Shown in pieces: positions 11,093 through 19,619 of a stretch of 64,000 nucleotides of DNA. Origin of the DNA: Paenibacillus albus (GTDB taxonomy: Bacteria > Bacillota > Bacilli > Paenibacillales > Paenibacillaceae). How positions within the stretch are numbered: position 1 is the stretch's first letter; every line of letters starts with the position of its first letter. The stretch lies in contig NZ_CP034437.1 in the NCBI RefSeq assembly GCF_003952225.1, positions 461,001 to 525,000 of the forward strand, read 5' to 3'. The notes under the pieces were generated by a model that was given only the letters and a program-made list of their open reading frames with translations, had not been told where the DNA came from and did no database searches. Position numbers and translations under genes: made by a program.

Positions 11093-12853
11093 TTATCGAC
11101 CCGTCACGATGCGGCGGATCTGTTCCAGCGGAAGCTTCGGCTTCCTGTCATAGGTCAGTAAGCCGTTAATCTCCTGCTCCACGTCGGTCAACTGTGTATA
11201 GCAGAAGCCTTGCACGAGCGGCGCTTCACGAAGCGGCTCCACGACGTTGCGCAGCCGTTCTTCAAAGTCAGCCTCATCCTTAGCGCCGGAGTAACCCCAT
11301 CCTTCCCAATCGCCTTTCTGGAAGGAGATGCCGCCGAACTCGGTGACGAGCAGCGGCTGGCCTTCGTATGGGAAGCTAGGCACGAGAACCCAGCGATTAC
11401 CCGGACGGGCTGCGAGCGCCTTGTCAATCGACGAATAACGGTCAGTCAACACCTCGCGGCGCCATTCGTAATCATGAATCGTGACGAGATCCGTCTTCAC
11501 AAGCTCCCAGCCGTCATTGGAGATGACCGGACGCGTCGGGTCGAGCGACTTGGTCATGTGGTACATCGCAAGTGCATGCTGCTGCTGCTGTTCGTCAACG
11601 AGAATGTTAACGACGCCCCAGCTTTCATTGATCGGTACCCAGGCAACGAGGCACGGATGGTTGTAGTCGCGTTCCACCGCTTCAATCCATTCGCGAGTGA
11701 CGCGGCCGACATACGGCTCGGAGAAATGGTACGCATTGGCCATCTCCCCCCACACGAGCAGACCAAGGCGGTCCGCCCAATACAGGTAACGCGGGTCTTC
11801 GATCTTCTGGTGCTTGCGTGCACCGTTAAAGCCCATCTCCTTCGTCAGCTCAACGTCGCGCTTCAGCGCTTCATCGCTCGGAGCGGTTAAGAGACCTTCC
11901 GGAAAATACCCTTGGTCAAGCACGAGTCGCATCTCATACGGCCGGTTATTTAGCAGTACGACGCCGTCTTCAATGGAAATTTTGCGCATGCCGAAATAGC
12001 TGTCTACGCGGTCGGTTTCCGTCCCGTTCACGAGCAGCGTCAAGCGCAGGTCGTAAAGGCTCGGCTTCTCCGGCGTCCACCAGCGGCCGAGGCCATGGTC
12101 ATTGAAATCGTGAAGACTGATGATCCGCGTCTCTGCGCTGCGCATAACGCGGAATGTGTCTTCCGAGATGACTTCCCCATCGAATGAGACCGTCGCACGC
12201 AAGGAGATGTCGGCTCCCGGCTGCAAGCCGGCAACGAACGCTTGGAGCTTCAGCTGATTATGGTCGATATCAGGCGTCAGGCGAATCCGTCCGATATGTG
12301 CTTCAGCAACCGGCTCCAGCCATACGGATTGCCAAATACCTGTCGTGCGTGTATAGAAAATGCCGGCGGACTTCTCTTCCCAGAACTGCTTGCCGCGCGG
12401 CAGCGTTACATCCTTGCTGTAATCGACCGCCTTAACGACGACGACGTTCTCGCCATCTTGCAGCGCCTCCGTGACGTCAGCCTTGAACGGCGTATGGCCG
12501 CCCTCGTGCGCCATCACGAACTTGCCGTTTACCCAAACCCGGCACTCATAGTCGACGGCACCGAAATGAAGCACGATCCGCTTGCCAGCGTAATCAGCAG
12601 GCAGTGAGAACGAACGACGATACCAGACCGTGTCGTGGAACGCCGTGTCAGCGATGCCGCTCAGCTCACTTTGATAACAGAATGGCACCGCGATGCGTGC
12701 CGGGAATTCCGTTGCCCCTTCATGCCAGCCATCGCGTTCCCCGCTCTCGGCGTCATCGAATGCGAATTCCCACTCGCCATTGAGATTCAACCATTTCTCG
12801 CGGACGAACTGCGGGCGCGGATATTCGTCTCTAAGCCTTTTTGCTTGCACCAT
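11093..12853 (-). CDS. Glycoside hydrolase family 2 protein (second paralogue)
   Basis: 586 residues with the same three-domain GH2 plan as 6772-8529: jelly roll (RPQFVREKWLNLNGEWEFAFDD), Ig-like domain, TIM barrel with acid/base Glu in VPINESWG and nucleophile Glu in LVTEFGGI. No signal peptide. The paralogues differ most in the region before the nucleophile (longer insert with RPGNRW here), which suggests different substrates rather than recent duplication. ATG start behind GGAGTGGAAGAAC. Confidence 0.9.
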   Translation of the reverse strand: MVQAKRLRDEYPRPQFVREKWLNLNGEWEFAFDDAESGERDGWHEGATEFPARIAVPFCYQSELSGIADTAFHDTVWYRRSFSLPADYAGKRIVLHFGAVDYECRVWVNGKFVMAHEGGHTPFKADVTEALQDGENVVVVKAVDYSKDVTLPRGKQFWEEKSAGIFYTRTTGIWQSVWLEPVAEAHIGRIRLTPDIDHNQLKLQAFVAGLQPGADISLRATVSFDGEVISEDTFRVMRSAETRIISLHDFNDHGLGRWWTPEKPSLYDLRLTLLVNGTETDRVDSYFGMRKISIEDGVVLLNNRPYEMRLVLDQGYFPEGLLTAPSDEALKRDVELTKEMGFNGARKHQKIEDPRYLYWADRLGLLVWGEMANAYHFSEPYVGRVTREWIEAVERDYNHPCLVAWVPINESWGVVNILVDEQQQQHALAMYHMTKSLDPTRPVISNDGWELVKTDLVTIHDYEWRREVLTDRYSSIDKALAARPGNRWVLVPSFPYEGQPLLVTEFGGISFQKGDWEGWGYSGAKDEADFEERLRNVVEPLREAPLVQGFCYTQLTDVEQEINGLLTYDRKPKLPLEQIRRIVTGR

Positions 12854-12898
12854 GTTCTTCCACTCCTTCGAAGCTTATCTATTTATTTGATGAGAAAC

Positions 12899-13912
12899 TT
12901 ATTTGCTTTTTTTCGTTATGATCCAGATGGTGAACGTCACGACGCCGAGCACGGCTATTGCCAGCCAGAAACCACTTAACGCGCTGACGAGCACATTACC
13001 TTGTTGATTGCCCTTCAAGGCAAAAATAATGACGTTGCTCATGACCAAATACCAGAGCACATTACGCCCCATCGTCTCGAAGACGACGAACGGCGCAGGA
13101 TATCGCTCCAATAGCTTGCCGAGCAGGTAGTAACCGTAGAGCAGCAAGGCCGGTCCGACGATCCACCATACGGATGGAGGGAACCGCTCCGGCAGTGCTC
13201 CATCATGCGAGATCAAGCGCCACAGGAACGCGCCGGAGGCAGCGGCAGCGCCGACAAGCACGCGCCAATCCCAGCCGATGCGGTAACGCGCGAACAAGAT
13301 GCCAATGAGATAGTAAGGAAAATATTGCAGCACCGGAAACGATGCGAAATCCCTTGTGCCGATGAGCGGCCCGAGCTTCATCGCATGAATCGAGCCGTAC
13401 GGCAGCCAAGTTGTCAGCAAGAGCAAGCCCGCTGCTGCGAAGCCGAGCCATCGACGCCCGGCAAGCGCTTTAAGTGGAACGAATAGAATAAGACCGACAA
13501 TCATGAGATAAGTGAATGACCATAGAAACTCGGACCAGCCCGGCATGTCCTCCAGAAGAAGGATCGGCCTGACCGTCGCCCAGGACAGCAATTTGCCGTC
13601 AATGAACAGACGGTAAGCCAGTCCCGATACATAGAAGGCCCCGAGCGTCTTGACCGCTGCCACCAGCATGCGCGGCGCGGCCTGCCGGAATGTCTTCGTA
13701 TAGTAAGCCAGCTGGGACACGTAACCGAAGCTGAATACAAAGCCGGAGAAGGTGATCAGATTAATGACGTCGATAACCCGTTGCCCGTTCGGATAGACCT
13801 GCTGGTCGCTGAAGAATTGCAGGGTATGGCAATACACCATTCCCAAGACGAGCAGGCCTTTGAACAGGTCAATCGCCCTCTCACGCTTGCGCGAGACCAA
13901 GGCGTCACTCAT
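12899..13912 (-). CDS. Multi-spanning membrane protein, acyltransferase-3/DUF1624-like
   Basis: 337 residues with about nine to ten hydrophobic segments. The N terminus (RAIDLFKGLLVLGMVYCHT) has the R-x-x-x-x-D-x-x-R/K-G pattern and membrane His of integral-membrane acyltransferases and the related heparan-alpha-glucosaminide acetyltransferase group. Its start overlaps the permease stop (ATGA), so it is translated with the sugar transporter. A role in acylating or deacylating a glycan is plausible but not shown by the sequence. Confidence 0.6.
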   Translation of the reverse strand: MSDALVSRKRERAIDLFKGLLVLGMVYCHTLQFFSDQQVYPNGQRVIDVINLITFSGFVFSFGYVSQLAYYTKTFRQAAPRMLVAAVKTLGAFYVSGLAYRLFIDGKLLSWATVRPILLLEDMPGWSEFLWSFTYLMIVGLILFVPLKALAGRRWLGFAAAGLLLLTTWLPYGSIHAMKLGPLIGTRDFASFPVLQYFPYYLIGILFARYRIGWDWRVLVGAAAASGAFLWRLISHDGALPERFPPSVWWIVGPALLLYGYYLLGKLLERYPAPFVVFETMGRNVLWYLVMSNVIIFALKGNQQGNVLVSALSGFWLAIAVLGVVTFTIWIITKKSK

Positions 13913-14715
13913 CCTTTAATACCGGATAGACTTACACCTTTGACAATCTGGCGTTCAAAGATGAGGAAGAGCAGCATGATTGGTAAAGAAGCAATTGTGT
14001 TGACAACCATCGGCTTCACGTAGTCTTCCGAATACGAGCTCATCAGTGTCGGAATCCCCATCGGCAGCGTGAACAGGTTGTCATCTGTAAGTGAGAGAAA
14101 CGGCCAGAGGAAGTTGTTCCATGAGCCGATGAACGTCAGAATTGCCATCGAGGCAAGCGCCGGACGAGTCAGCGGCAGCATGATGCTGCGGAAGATGCGC
14201 CAAGTTCCGCCTCCGTCGATCTGCACACTCTCGAGCAGGTCGTTTGGCACACCGTCGAAGAAGCTCTTAAGCACGATGACCGCAAACGGCGACGCGAGTG
14301 CCGGAATGATCAAGCCTTCGTATGAATTCAGCAAATTCATATCTTTGGCCACTTGATAGAGTGGAATGATGATCGCTTCGCCCGGTACGAGCAAGCCCGC
14401 CAGTACGAAGAAGAACGTAAACGAACGGTAGCGGAACGGCAGCTTGGACAGCACGAAAGCCGCCAACGCCGCGATGATTACCGTCAATACCGTCACGCAG
14501 ACCGCGACGCCAAAGCTGTTCAGCACCCAGTTCGACAGCTTCGTCGCGCTAAGGATTTGATCATAAACCGCGAACGAATACGGCGGCGTGAACCAGTCTA
14601 CTACGGTTACGATCTTCATGCCCTCTTCTTTAATTGATACAACGAGCATCCACACGACCGGCGCCACGAAGACGAAAGCGAACAGGAGCGATACGACACG
14701 GTAGACGTTTTTCAT
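13909..14715 (-). CDS. Carbohydrate ABC transporter permease (MalG type)
   Basis: 268 residues, six predicted membrane helices, with the EAA loop that contacts the ATPase seen as LLESVQIDGGGTWRIF. The C terminus ends in the usual VKGVSLSGIKG. TAATG overlap with the MalF-type gene. It pairs with 14715-15605 and the binding protein 15693-17078. No ATPase gene is in this operon, as is common in Firmicutes where a shared MsmX-type ATPase serves many importers (established for Bacillus; inferred here). Confidence 0.93.
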   Translation of the reverse strand: MKNVYRVVSLLFAFVFVAPVVWMLVVSIKEEGMKIVTVVDWFTPPYSFAVYDQILSATKLSNWVLNSFGVAVCVTVLTVIIAALAAFVLSKLPFRYRSFTFFFVLAGLLVPGEAIIIPLYQVAKDMNLLNSYEGLIIPALASPFAVIVLKSFFDGVPNDLLESVQIDGGGTWRIFRSIMLPLTRPALASMAILTFIGSWNNFLWPFLSLTDDNLFTLPMGIPTLMSSYSEDYVKPMVVNTIASLPIMLLFLIFERQIVKGVSLSGIKG

Positions 14716-15605
14716 TAGGCGTTCGCCCCTTTCCGGTTATTGAGCCAGTATTGGAAGATGGAGAGCACGAGCAGAATCGCGAACAGCATGTAAGACATCG
14801 TCGCCGCGTAGCCGAGGTCATTCTTCTTGAAGCCCGTTTGGTAGATCAATTGGATGATCGGACGAGTCTTGTCGAGCGGTCCGCCGCCCGTGATGATGTA
14901 AATCTGCATGAAAACTTTAAACGAAGCGATAATCTGAAGCATGGTAATCGTCTTCGTAATGGGATTCAGGTACGGGAATGTAATCCGGAAGAAAATCTGT
15001 CTATCGTTCGCGCCGTCCAGACGGGCGGCCTCGTAAATTTCGTCGGGAATTTCCTGCATGGCCGACAAGTACAGGATAAAGTTGAAGCCTACAGTCCACC
15101 ACAGCGTGATGAGCGCGATGGCAATCCAAGAAAGATTCGTTTCCGACAGCCAGAAGATTTCAGTGTTTTCCGGTAGCAAGTTCACCAGATGGAGGACCGA
15201 ATTGACAAGGCCCGTATACGGTTGAAACACGAAGAGGCCGAGAAAAGACGCGACCGCTACGGAAAGAACGCTAGGCAGGAAGAACACACTGCGGTAGAGA
15301 CGCTGCAGCCGGGATTTGCGATTGGCGATCATGGCGAGCACGATAGCCAAGATAACCATGGTAGGTGTGGTGAGCACTACGAAAATAACGGAGTGGCCGA
15401 TAGCCGCCCACATGTCCTTATCGTGAATCATGCGAGAATAGTTGTCCCAGCCAATGTATTTCATTTTGCGGATAAGCGTCCATTTGTAGAACGTCATATT
15501 CACGCCTTTGATCATCGGCCAGATGGTGAACAGGATATAGATGACCAGAAACGGAAGCAGATACAGAAGCGCCTGTATGTCCGCCCTCAGCTTGCTCATT
15601 CTCAT
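14715..15605 (-). CDS. Sugar ABC transporter permease (MalF type)
   Basis: About 296 residues, six membrane helices and the EAA motif as EAARLDGANDRQIFFRI. I start it at MRMSKLRADIQ (ATG 15605) because GGGAGGCGCAAGCG sits just upstream; an earlier in-frame ATG at 15626 contains that ribosome site and has none of its own. Second gene of the transporter operon. Confidence 0.92.
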   Translation of the reverse strand: MRMSKLRADIQALLYLLPFLVIYILFTIWPMIKGVNMTFYKWTLIRKMKYIGWDNYSRMIHDKDMWAAIGHSVIFVVLTTPTMVILAIVLAMIANRKSRLQRLYRSVFFLPSVLSVAVASFLGLFVFQPYTGLVNSVLHLVNLLPENTEIFWLSETNLSWIAIALITLWWTVGFNFILYLSAMQEIPDEIYEAARLDGANDRQIFFRITFPYLNPITKTITMLQIIASFKVFMQIYIITGGGPLDKTRPIIQLIYQTGFKKNDLGYAATMSYMLFAILLVLSIFQYWLNNRKGANA

Positions 15606-15692
15606 CGCTTGCGCCTCCCTCTCCATTTCGCCGCAGAGCTTGCGGCCAATATGGCCGCAAGCTCCCGGGAAATGTTACGATATGATTTACGA

Positions 15693-17078
15693 CTACTCGT
15701 TCAGCACTTTCTGAACGCCGTCTTGCAGTTTGTCCATAGCTGCCGTTGGCTCCAGCTTGTTCGCCCACACTTCGTTCAGAATTTTGAACGACGCGTTGTC
15801 GCGAATTTGCCAGTTCTTCGTGGACGGCTTGCTGAATTTAACCGTCGAGGCAACCGATGCATAGTCGCTGCGGTAAGGCATTGCTTTGTAATCCGCATTC
15901 TCTAGAACAGATGGCTTGGACGGAATGTGACCCGCTTTTGCCCAAATTTGACCGTTAGTTGCAACCCAATCCGCGAAGATGATCGCCGCTTTGCGTTTCG
16001 CTGGATCATTGTCTTTCGTTACCGGAAGGATGATCGTGTGGGAATCGCCCCATGTCGCTTCTTGGTCGAAGATCTTCGGAATTGGCATTGCGCCGAATTC
16101 AAGGCCTTTCGTCGACTCCCAAGTACCTGTTGCCCAAACGCCTGTCATCATGATGGCAGCCGTGCCGCTTTGGAAGTTTTTATAGAAGTCCGGATCGTTC
16201 TTCTTGATGTAGCCGCCTGTGTAAAGCTTCTGGATGTAATCAGCCGCTTTCGCGCCTTTTTCTTTGTCGACAGCCGCGGATTTCAGATCGTCGGATACGA
16301 TGTCGTTACCGCCTTGCTGGGAGTACAGCGACCACCACAAACGGTAAGGGTCGTCATTGGAATTGGAAAGCGCGAACGGCGTTACTTTCGCCGGCAGCTT
16401 CGCTTTGAGCGTCTCAAGGAATTTCATGAAACCGTCTGCGGATTGCTCCAGTACCGGCTTGCCGTCTTCCCCGAGAAGACCAGCGTCTTTCAGCAATTTC
16501 TTGTTGTAGAACATGATGAACGGATGTGTATCGATCGGAGCCGCGTAATGCTTGCCGTCAACAATCGTCGCGTTCAACAGGTTCTGGTTGTATGTCGACC
16601 AGTCCACGCCTGCAACCTCAGCTACATCGTCCACGTCTGTTACGACGCCTTGGTCGATCAGGTCTGGCAAGCGGGATGTATGGGAGATACCGACGTCAGG
16701 ACCGTTGCCGTTGCCGACTGCGGTAATCAATTTCGTATAATATTCGCCCCATACGAGCTTCGTGTTCTTCACTTGAATGTTCGGATGAGATTTATTGAAC
16801 TCGTCGACCAGCGTTTGCATGTTGGCTCCGTCGCCGCCGTCGAACAAAGTCCAGAAGTTCAGGTTGACTTTCTCTTCGCTGTCCGTAGCAGCTGCGTTAC
16901 CGCCGCCTGCATTCGCAGCCGCGTTGCCGCTGTTCGCATTGTCTGTCGCAGCAGCTCCGTTGTTGCCGCTGTTTGCGCTTCCATTATTTGCGTTGCCAGC
17001 ATTGTTGCCGCCGCATGCAGTAAGAAGCAGGGAAATCGAAAGTAAAGATGTTGCTGCAAGGGATAATCTTTTTTTCAT
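15693..17078 (-). CDS. Extracellular solute-binding lipoprotein (sugar, family 1)
   Basis: 461 residues. Lipoprotein signal with lipobox LLTAC, then a low-complexity Asn/Gly/Ala linker (about residues 24-68) that spaces the domain from the membrane, then a family-1 binding-protein fold (LNFWTLFDGGDG... DEFNKSHPNIQVKNTKL). Captures a mono- or oligosaccharide for the two permeases. ATG behind AATAGGGAGGCCCACC. First gene of the operon, with its own sigma-A promoter at 17162-17190. Confidence 0.94.
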   Translation of the reverse strand: MKKRLSLAATSLLSISLLLTACGGNNAGNANNGSANSGNNGAAATDNANSGNAAANAGGGNAAATDSEEKVNLNFWTLFDGGDGANMQTLVDEFNKSHPNIQVKNTKLVWGEYYTKLITAVGNGNGPDVGISHTSRLPDLIDQGVVTDVDDVAEVAGVDWSTYNQNLLNATIVDGKHYAAPIDTHPFIMFYNKKLLKDAGLLGEDGKPVLEQSADGFMKFLETLKAKLPAKVTPFALSNSNDDPYRLWWSLYSQQGGNDIVSDDLKSAAVDKEKGAKAADYIQKLYTGGYIKKNDPDFYKNFQSGTAAIMMTGVWATGTWESTKGLEFGAMPIPKIFDQEATWGDSHTIILPVTKDNDPAKRKAAIIFADWVATNGQIWAKAGHIPSKPSVLENADYKAMPYRSDYASVASTVKFSKPSTKNWQIRDNASFKILNEVWANKLEPTAAMDKLQDGVQKVLNE

Positions 17079-17135
17079 GGTGGGCCTCCCTATTTGTTTT
17101 TCATCTTCAGAAACGAACTAATTATTTTGATTTAT

Positions 17136-17190
17136 TACATGATTTTCGTTTCCATGTACGTATACTACCTTCAAAATTGACAAATGTCAA
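17136..17190 (-). promoter_or_regulatory. Promoter and candidate operators of the sugar uptake operon
   Basis: Minus strand carries TTGACA (17185-17190), a 17-base spacer, and TAGTAT (17162-17167). The -35 is part of an inverted repeat TTGACA-aa-TGTCAA (17177-17190). Downstream of the start point a second inverted repeat reads TACATG-11-CATGTA (17136-17158). The same CATGTA half-site occurs at the regulator's own promoter (18264-18278), so these are good candidates for its binding sites. Confidence 0.65.
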
Positions 17191-17223
17191 CGGTTTCATT
17201 TTGATTTTCGGTTTTCTTCCAAC

Positions 17224-17270
17224 TAAAATAAGCCTTAATAACAGGAATCCTGTAATTAAGGCTTATTTTA
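17224..17270 (-). terminator. Terminator after the ArsR-type regulator gene
   Basis: Long, nearly perfect hairpin with arms AATAAGCCTTAAT / ATTAAGGCTTATT and an inner ACAGG/CCTGT stem, flanked by A and T tracts on both sides. It lies 33 bases after the regulator stop and separates that gene from the transporter promoter. Confidence 0.8.
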
Positions 17271-17302
17271 CCCGTTTTATATTCCAATTACTCCGTGCGA
17301 TA

Positions 17303-18232
17303 TTACTCCATGCCATAATTGACTTTCATGACGATGCCTTGCTCGTAATCGCCGAACTGCTGACCGAACAGGTTCACGCCGCCCTTGTGGACCGCGTCGT
17401 CCTTGACTCCGATGCGGATTCTGACGCTCGGACGCTGCTTTAAATTCAAGTCTCCGACGTTGACTTCGGAAATCTCCATCATGTCGAGCGTCGTTCGCTC
17501 CTCGTCAATGATCCAGGTCTTGAGCAGCCCGTATTGCGTCGCTCTGTCTTCCCACCAGGCCGGATTAAGCTTGCCTCTGCGGCCGCCGAAATCTCCGGGA
17601 CTTGTCCACGAACCGATCTCCTGTCCGTTCACCCACAGTGTAATGTCGGAAGGCCAATTGTTGTCGTAATTCGGAGCTTCCGAGCACAGTTCCATGGACA
17701 CTTCTAGTGACTTGACCTGCGCGCCGGATGGAAGATCGAGCGGTAATTGGTATTCAACGTAACCTTTGCGGAACCAGATAAGTTGCGCTTCGATATGCTT
17801 CGGATGATAGAACTGGACCGGCTCGTCCTCGTCGAACAGGAAGCCGCCCGTGCCCGCGATGCCGCAGGTTGGATATACTTCGCAATCGCTGTAATGGCCG
17901 ATCGGCATCTCAACGCGGTATTCCGTTGTCTCGCCTTTCGGGAGTACCTTCGGCATGTTGAAGCCGATATGGATATCGTCGTAATTCCGGCTGCACACCT
18001 TCATCGCCCCGCGCGTCGCAGGCAGCAATTCGGTGTTGATCAAACCTGCCGCTTCCAGCACCTTCACGTTGTTGGCGACCGTCGAGACCGGAAGCTTAAG
18101 CGCTTCGGCAATCTCCACCACATTCAGCTTCTTCGTGCTGAGCAGCTGCAGAACGTCAACCCGCGACCTCGTCGATAACGCGTGCCCGACGCTCACCAGC
18201 TCGTCCGGATCATCAAAGCTCAATTCCAACAT
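17303..18232 (-). CDS. ArsR-type winged-helix regulator with large C-terminal domain
   Basis: 309 residues from the ATG at 18232, chosen because GGGAGGTGTGAC lies directly upstream. Residues about 8-75 form an ArsR-like winged helix (STRSRVDVLQLLSTKKLNVVE then ALKLPVSTVANNVKVLEAAG). The remaining 230 residues have two beta-rich halves with Trp/Tyr-rich strands (YVEYQLPLDLP, DITLWVNGQEIGSW), which look more like a carbohydrate-binding sandwich than a metal site; the usual metal-binding Cys motif of ArsR is missing. It is next to the sugar operon and probably senses its substrate (inference). Confidence 0.75.
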   Translation of the reverse strand: MLELSFDDPDELVSVGHALSTRSRVDVLQLLSTKKLNVVEIAEALKLPVSTVANNVKVLEAAGLINTELLPATRGAMKVCSRNYDDIHIGFNMPKVLPKGETTEYRVEMPIGHYSDCEVYPTCGIAGTGGFLFDEDEPVQFYHPKHIEAQLIWFRKGYVEYQLPLDLPSGAQVKSLEVSMELCSEAPNYDNNWPSDITLWVNGQEIGSWTSPGDFGGRRGKLNPAWWEDRATQYGLLKTWIIDEERTTLDMMEISEVNVGDLNLKQRPSVRIRIGVKDDAVHKGGVNLFGQQFGDYEQGIVMKVNYGME

Positions 18233-18263
18233 GTCACACCTCCCTGTCTTTTTCATTTGATTA

Positions 18264-18297
18264 CATGTATTGTACATGAAAAAGCGTTTTCAATCAA
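18264..18297 (-). promoter_or_regulatory. Promoter of the ArsR-type regulator with overlapping dyad
   Basis: Minus strand reads TTGATT (18292-18297), 17 bases, TACAAT (18269-18274). A dyad CATGTA-ttg-TACATG (18264-18278) covers the -10 box, fitting autorepression. The spacer contains GAAAACGCTTTTTC, which resembles but does not fully match a CcpA cre site. Confidence 0.6.
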
Positions 18298-18369
18298 ACA
18301 TTTTGTATTAAACCAAGAAATGGATTTCTTACAAGATTCGTGTCTCCGAATCAAAGACACAAGGGCTCC

Positions 18370-19461
18370 TTAGCTGCTTCCTCCGCAGCTGCTCCCACAG
18401 GACGAGCCGCCGCCACTGTCCCCACCGCTGCCGCTGTCGCCGCTGCTGCAATTGCTGCCGCTATCCGAGCTGCAGCTGCTGCCACCCGAATCATCTCCGT
18501 TACCGCCATCATCGTTCGAGTCGTTGCTGCTGCATACATAGCCGGTGCCAGTGTTGTCGCCGTTCGCCTCACGCTCCTCCACGGATTGCGCATCGTCCAT
18601 CTGATTGTGGAAATCATCTGCCGGTCCCCATGACGAGGCAAAGAACATGCCCGAGAGCAAGCCTGTCGACATGCCCGTTGTCGTCCAATCATCACGATCC
18701 CGATGCGATTGCTCTTGCCCCGTTGATGCGGCAAGCATTCTTCCACGCTCAATTAAGTAACGAACGGTCGCATCAATATCGGGAAACTGCTCCGCTGCAC
18801 GCTCATTAAATTTGCGGGTGCGAAGCGCCTCATCGCTATCTTGCTCCAGTTCACGCATTAGCTCATGCGGCATCGGCGTCCGGTAGAACGGCCCCCACAG
18901 CTGTCCGCTCGCAGGCGCCGGCAGAAACAGCTCGCCGTAGATCCAATCAAACCAAGCACGTTCCCCCGGATCTGGCTTACCTCCCGGCGCATGCGGCGCA
19001 TGATGGATAAGCGCACCGCAGAACTGCTTGCAGAATTGTTCATATTCACGCGTAAACATGAGCATCTCATGCCACACATCATCAACTCGCGCACCGTACA
19101 TCGGCACGCCTCTTAGAATACCGCACATTAGAAAATACCTCTTCAGCTCGAACCAGCGCCACTGCCAATCCCCGTCTCGCAGGCTTGGCGTATTGCGCAG
19201 CACGCGGTCCTTCACGCGCGCCTCGAAATCTGCCGTTAGCGCAGCTTCCAGCCGTTCCGCGGCCGTGCGTGCAGGATGCCCTTCAGGCACGCCGAGACAT
19301 TCAGGCGGCTTACGCGTCGGCATGCGGGTAGCCGATGGACGCGCCCCCGGACGGCCGCCCCGCACAGCACCTGTAGCATTGTTTTGACCGGCGCTTGAGG
19401 AGATAACTTTAAATAAGCAGAACAGAATAATCACGACAATCACAATCGCAAACGGACTCAT
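18370..19461 (-). CDS. GRDP-like protein with Ser/Gly/Cys-rich tail, membrane-anchored
   Basis: About 363 residues. One N-terminal hydrophobic segment (FAIVIVVIILFCLFKVI) anchors it. The central region (about 100-180) has FELKRYFLMCGIL followed by VDDVWHEMLMFTREYEQFC and later IHHAPH, the pattern of the glycine-rich-domain-protein-like (GRDP, DUF1399) family. The last 60 residues are almost only Ser, Gly, Asp, Asn and Cys, with repeated SS-C and GGSS-C units. Start at ATG 19461 (GGTGCACCATAAG upstream); a GTG at 19473 is possible. Function unknown. It sits at the end of the accessory block, transcribed towards the regulator. Confidence 0.65.
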   Translation of the reverse strand: MSPFAIVIVVIILFCLFKVISSSAGQNNATGAVRGGRPGARPSATRMPTRKPPECLGVPEGHPARTAAERLEAALTADFEARVKDRVLRNTPSLRDGDWQWRWFELKRYFLMCGILRGVPMYGARVDDVWHEMLMFTREYEQFCKQFCGALIHHAPHAPGGKPDPGERAWFDWIYGELFLPAPASGQLWGPFYRTPMPHELMRELEQDSDEALRTRKFNERAAEQFPDIDATVRYLIERGRMLAASTGQEQSHRDRDDWTTTGMSTGLLSGMFFASSWGPADDFHNQMDDAQSVEEREANGDNTGTGYVCSSNDSNDDGGNGDDSGGSSCSSDSGSNCSSGDSGSGGDSGGGSSCGSSCGGSS

Positions 19462-19569
19462 CTTATGGTGCACCGCCTTGTTCGTGGTATATGGTCATCA
19501 TATCATGACTCCCGTTCAAACATGTGGAATAATGCGGAAAATATACCAACCGTTATAAGCAGCAAATCA

Positions 19570-19606
19570 AAAAAGGCTGCACCGCAATTTGCGGTACAGC
19601 CTTCGT
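19570..19606 (-). terminator. Intrinsic terminator of glyA
   Basis: Minus-strand RNA forms AAGGCUGUACCGC / GCGGUGCAGCCUU with one G-U pair, followed by UUUUUU. The only mismatch on the plus strand becomes the G-U wobble, which confirms the direction. Confidence 0.88.
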
Positions 19607-19619
19607 TACATGGAAAGGA

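Noticed and set aside
18280..18295. CcpA cre site in the promoter of the sugar regulator
   Set aside because: GAAAACGCTTTTTC is suggestive but the final CA of the consensus is displaced by one base, so I do not list it as a site.
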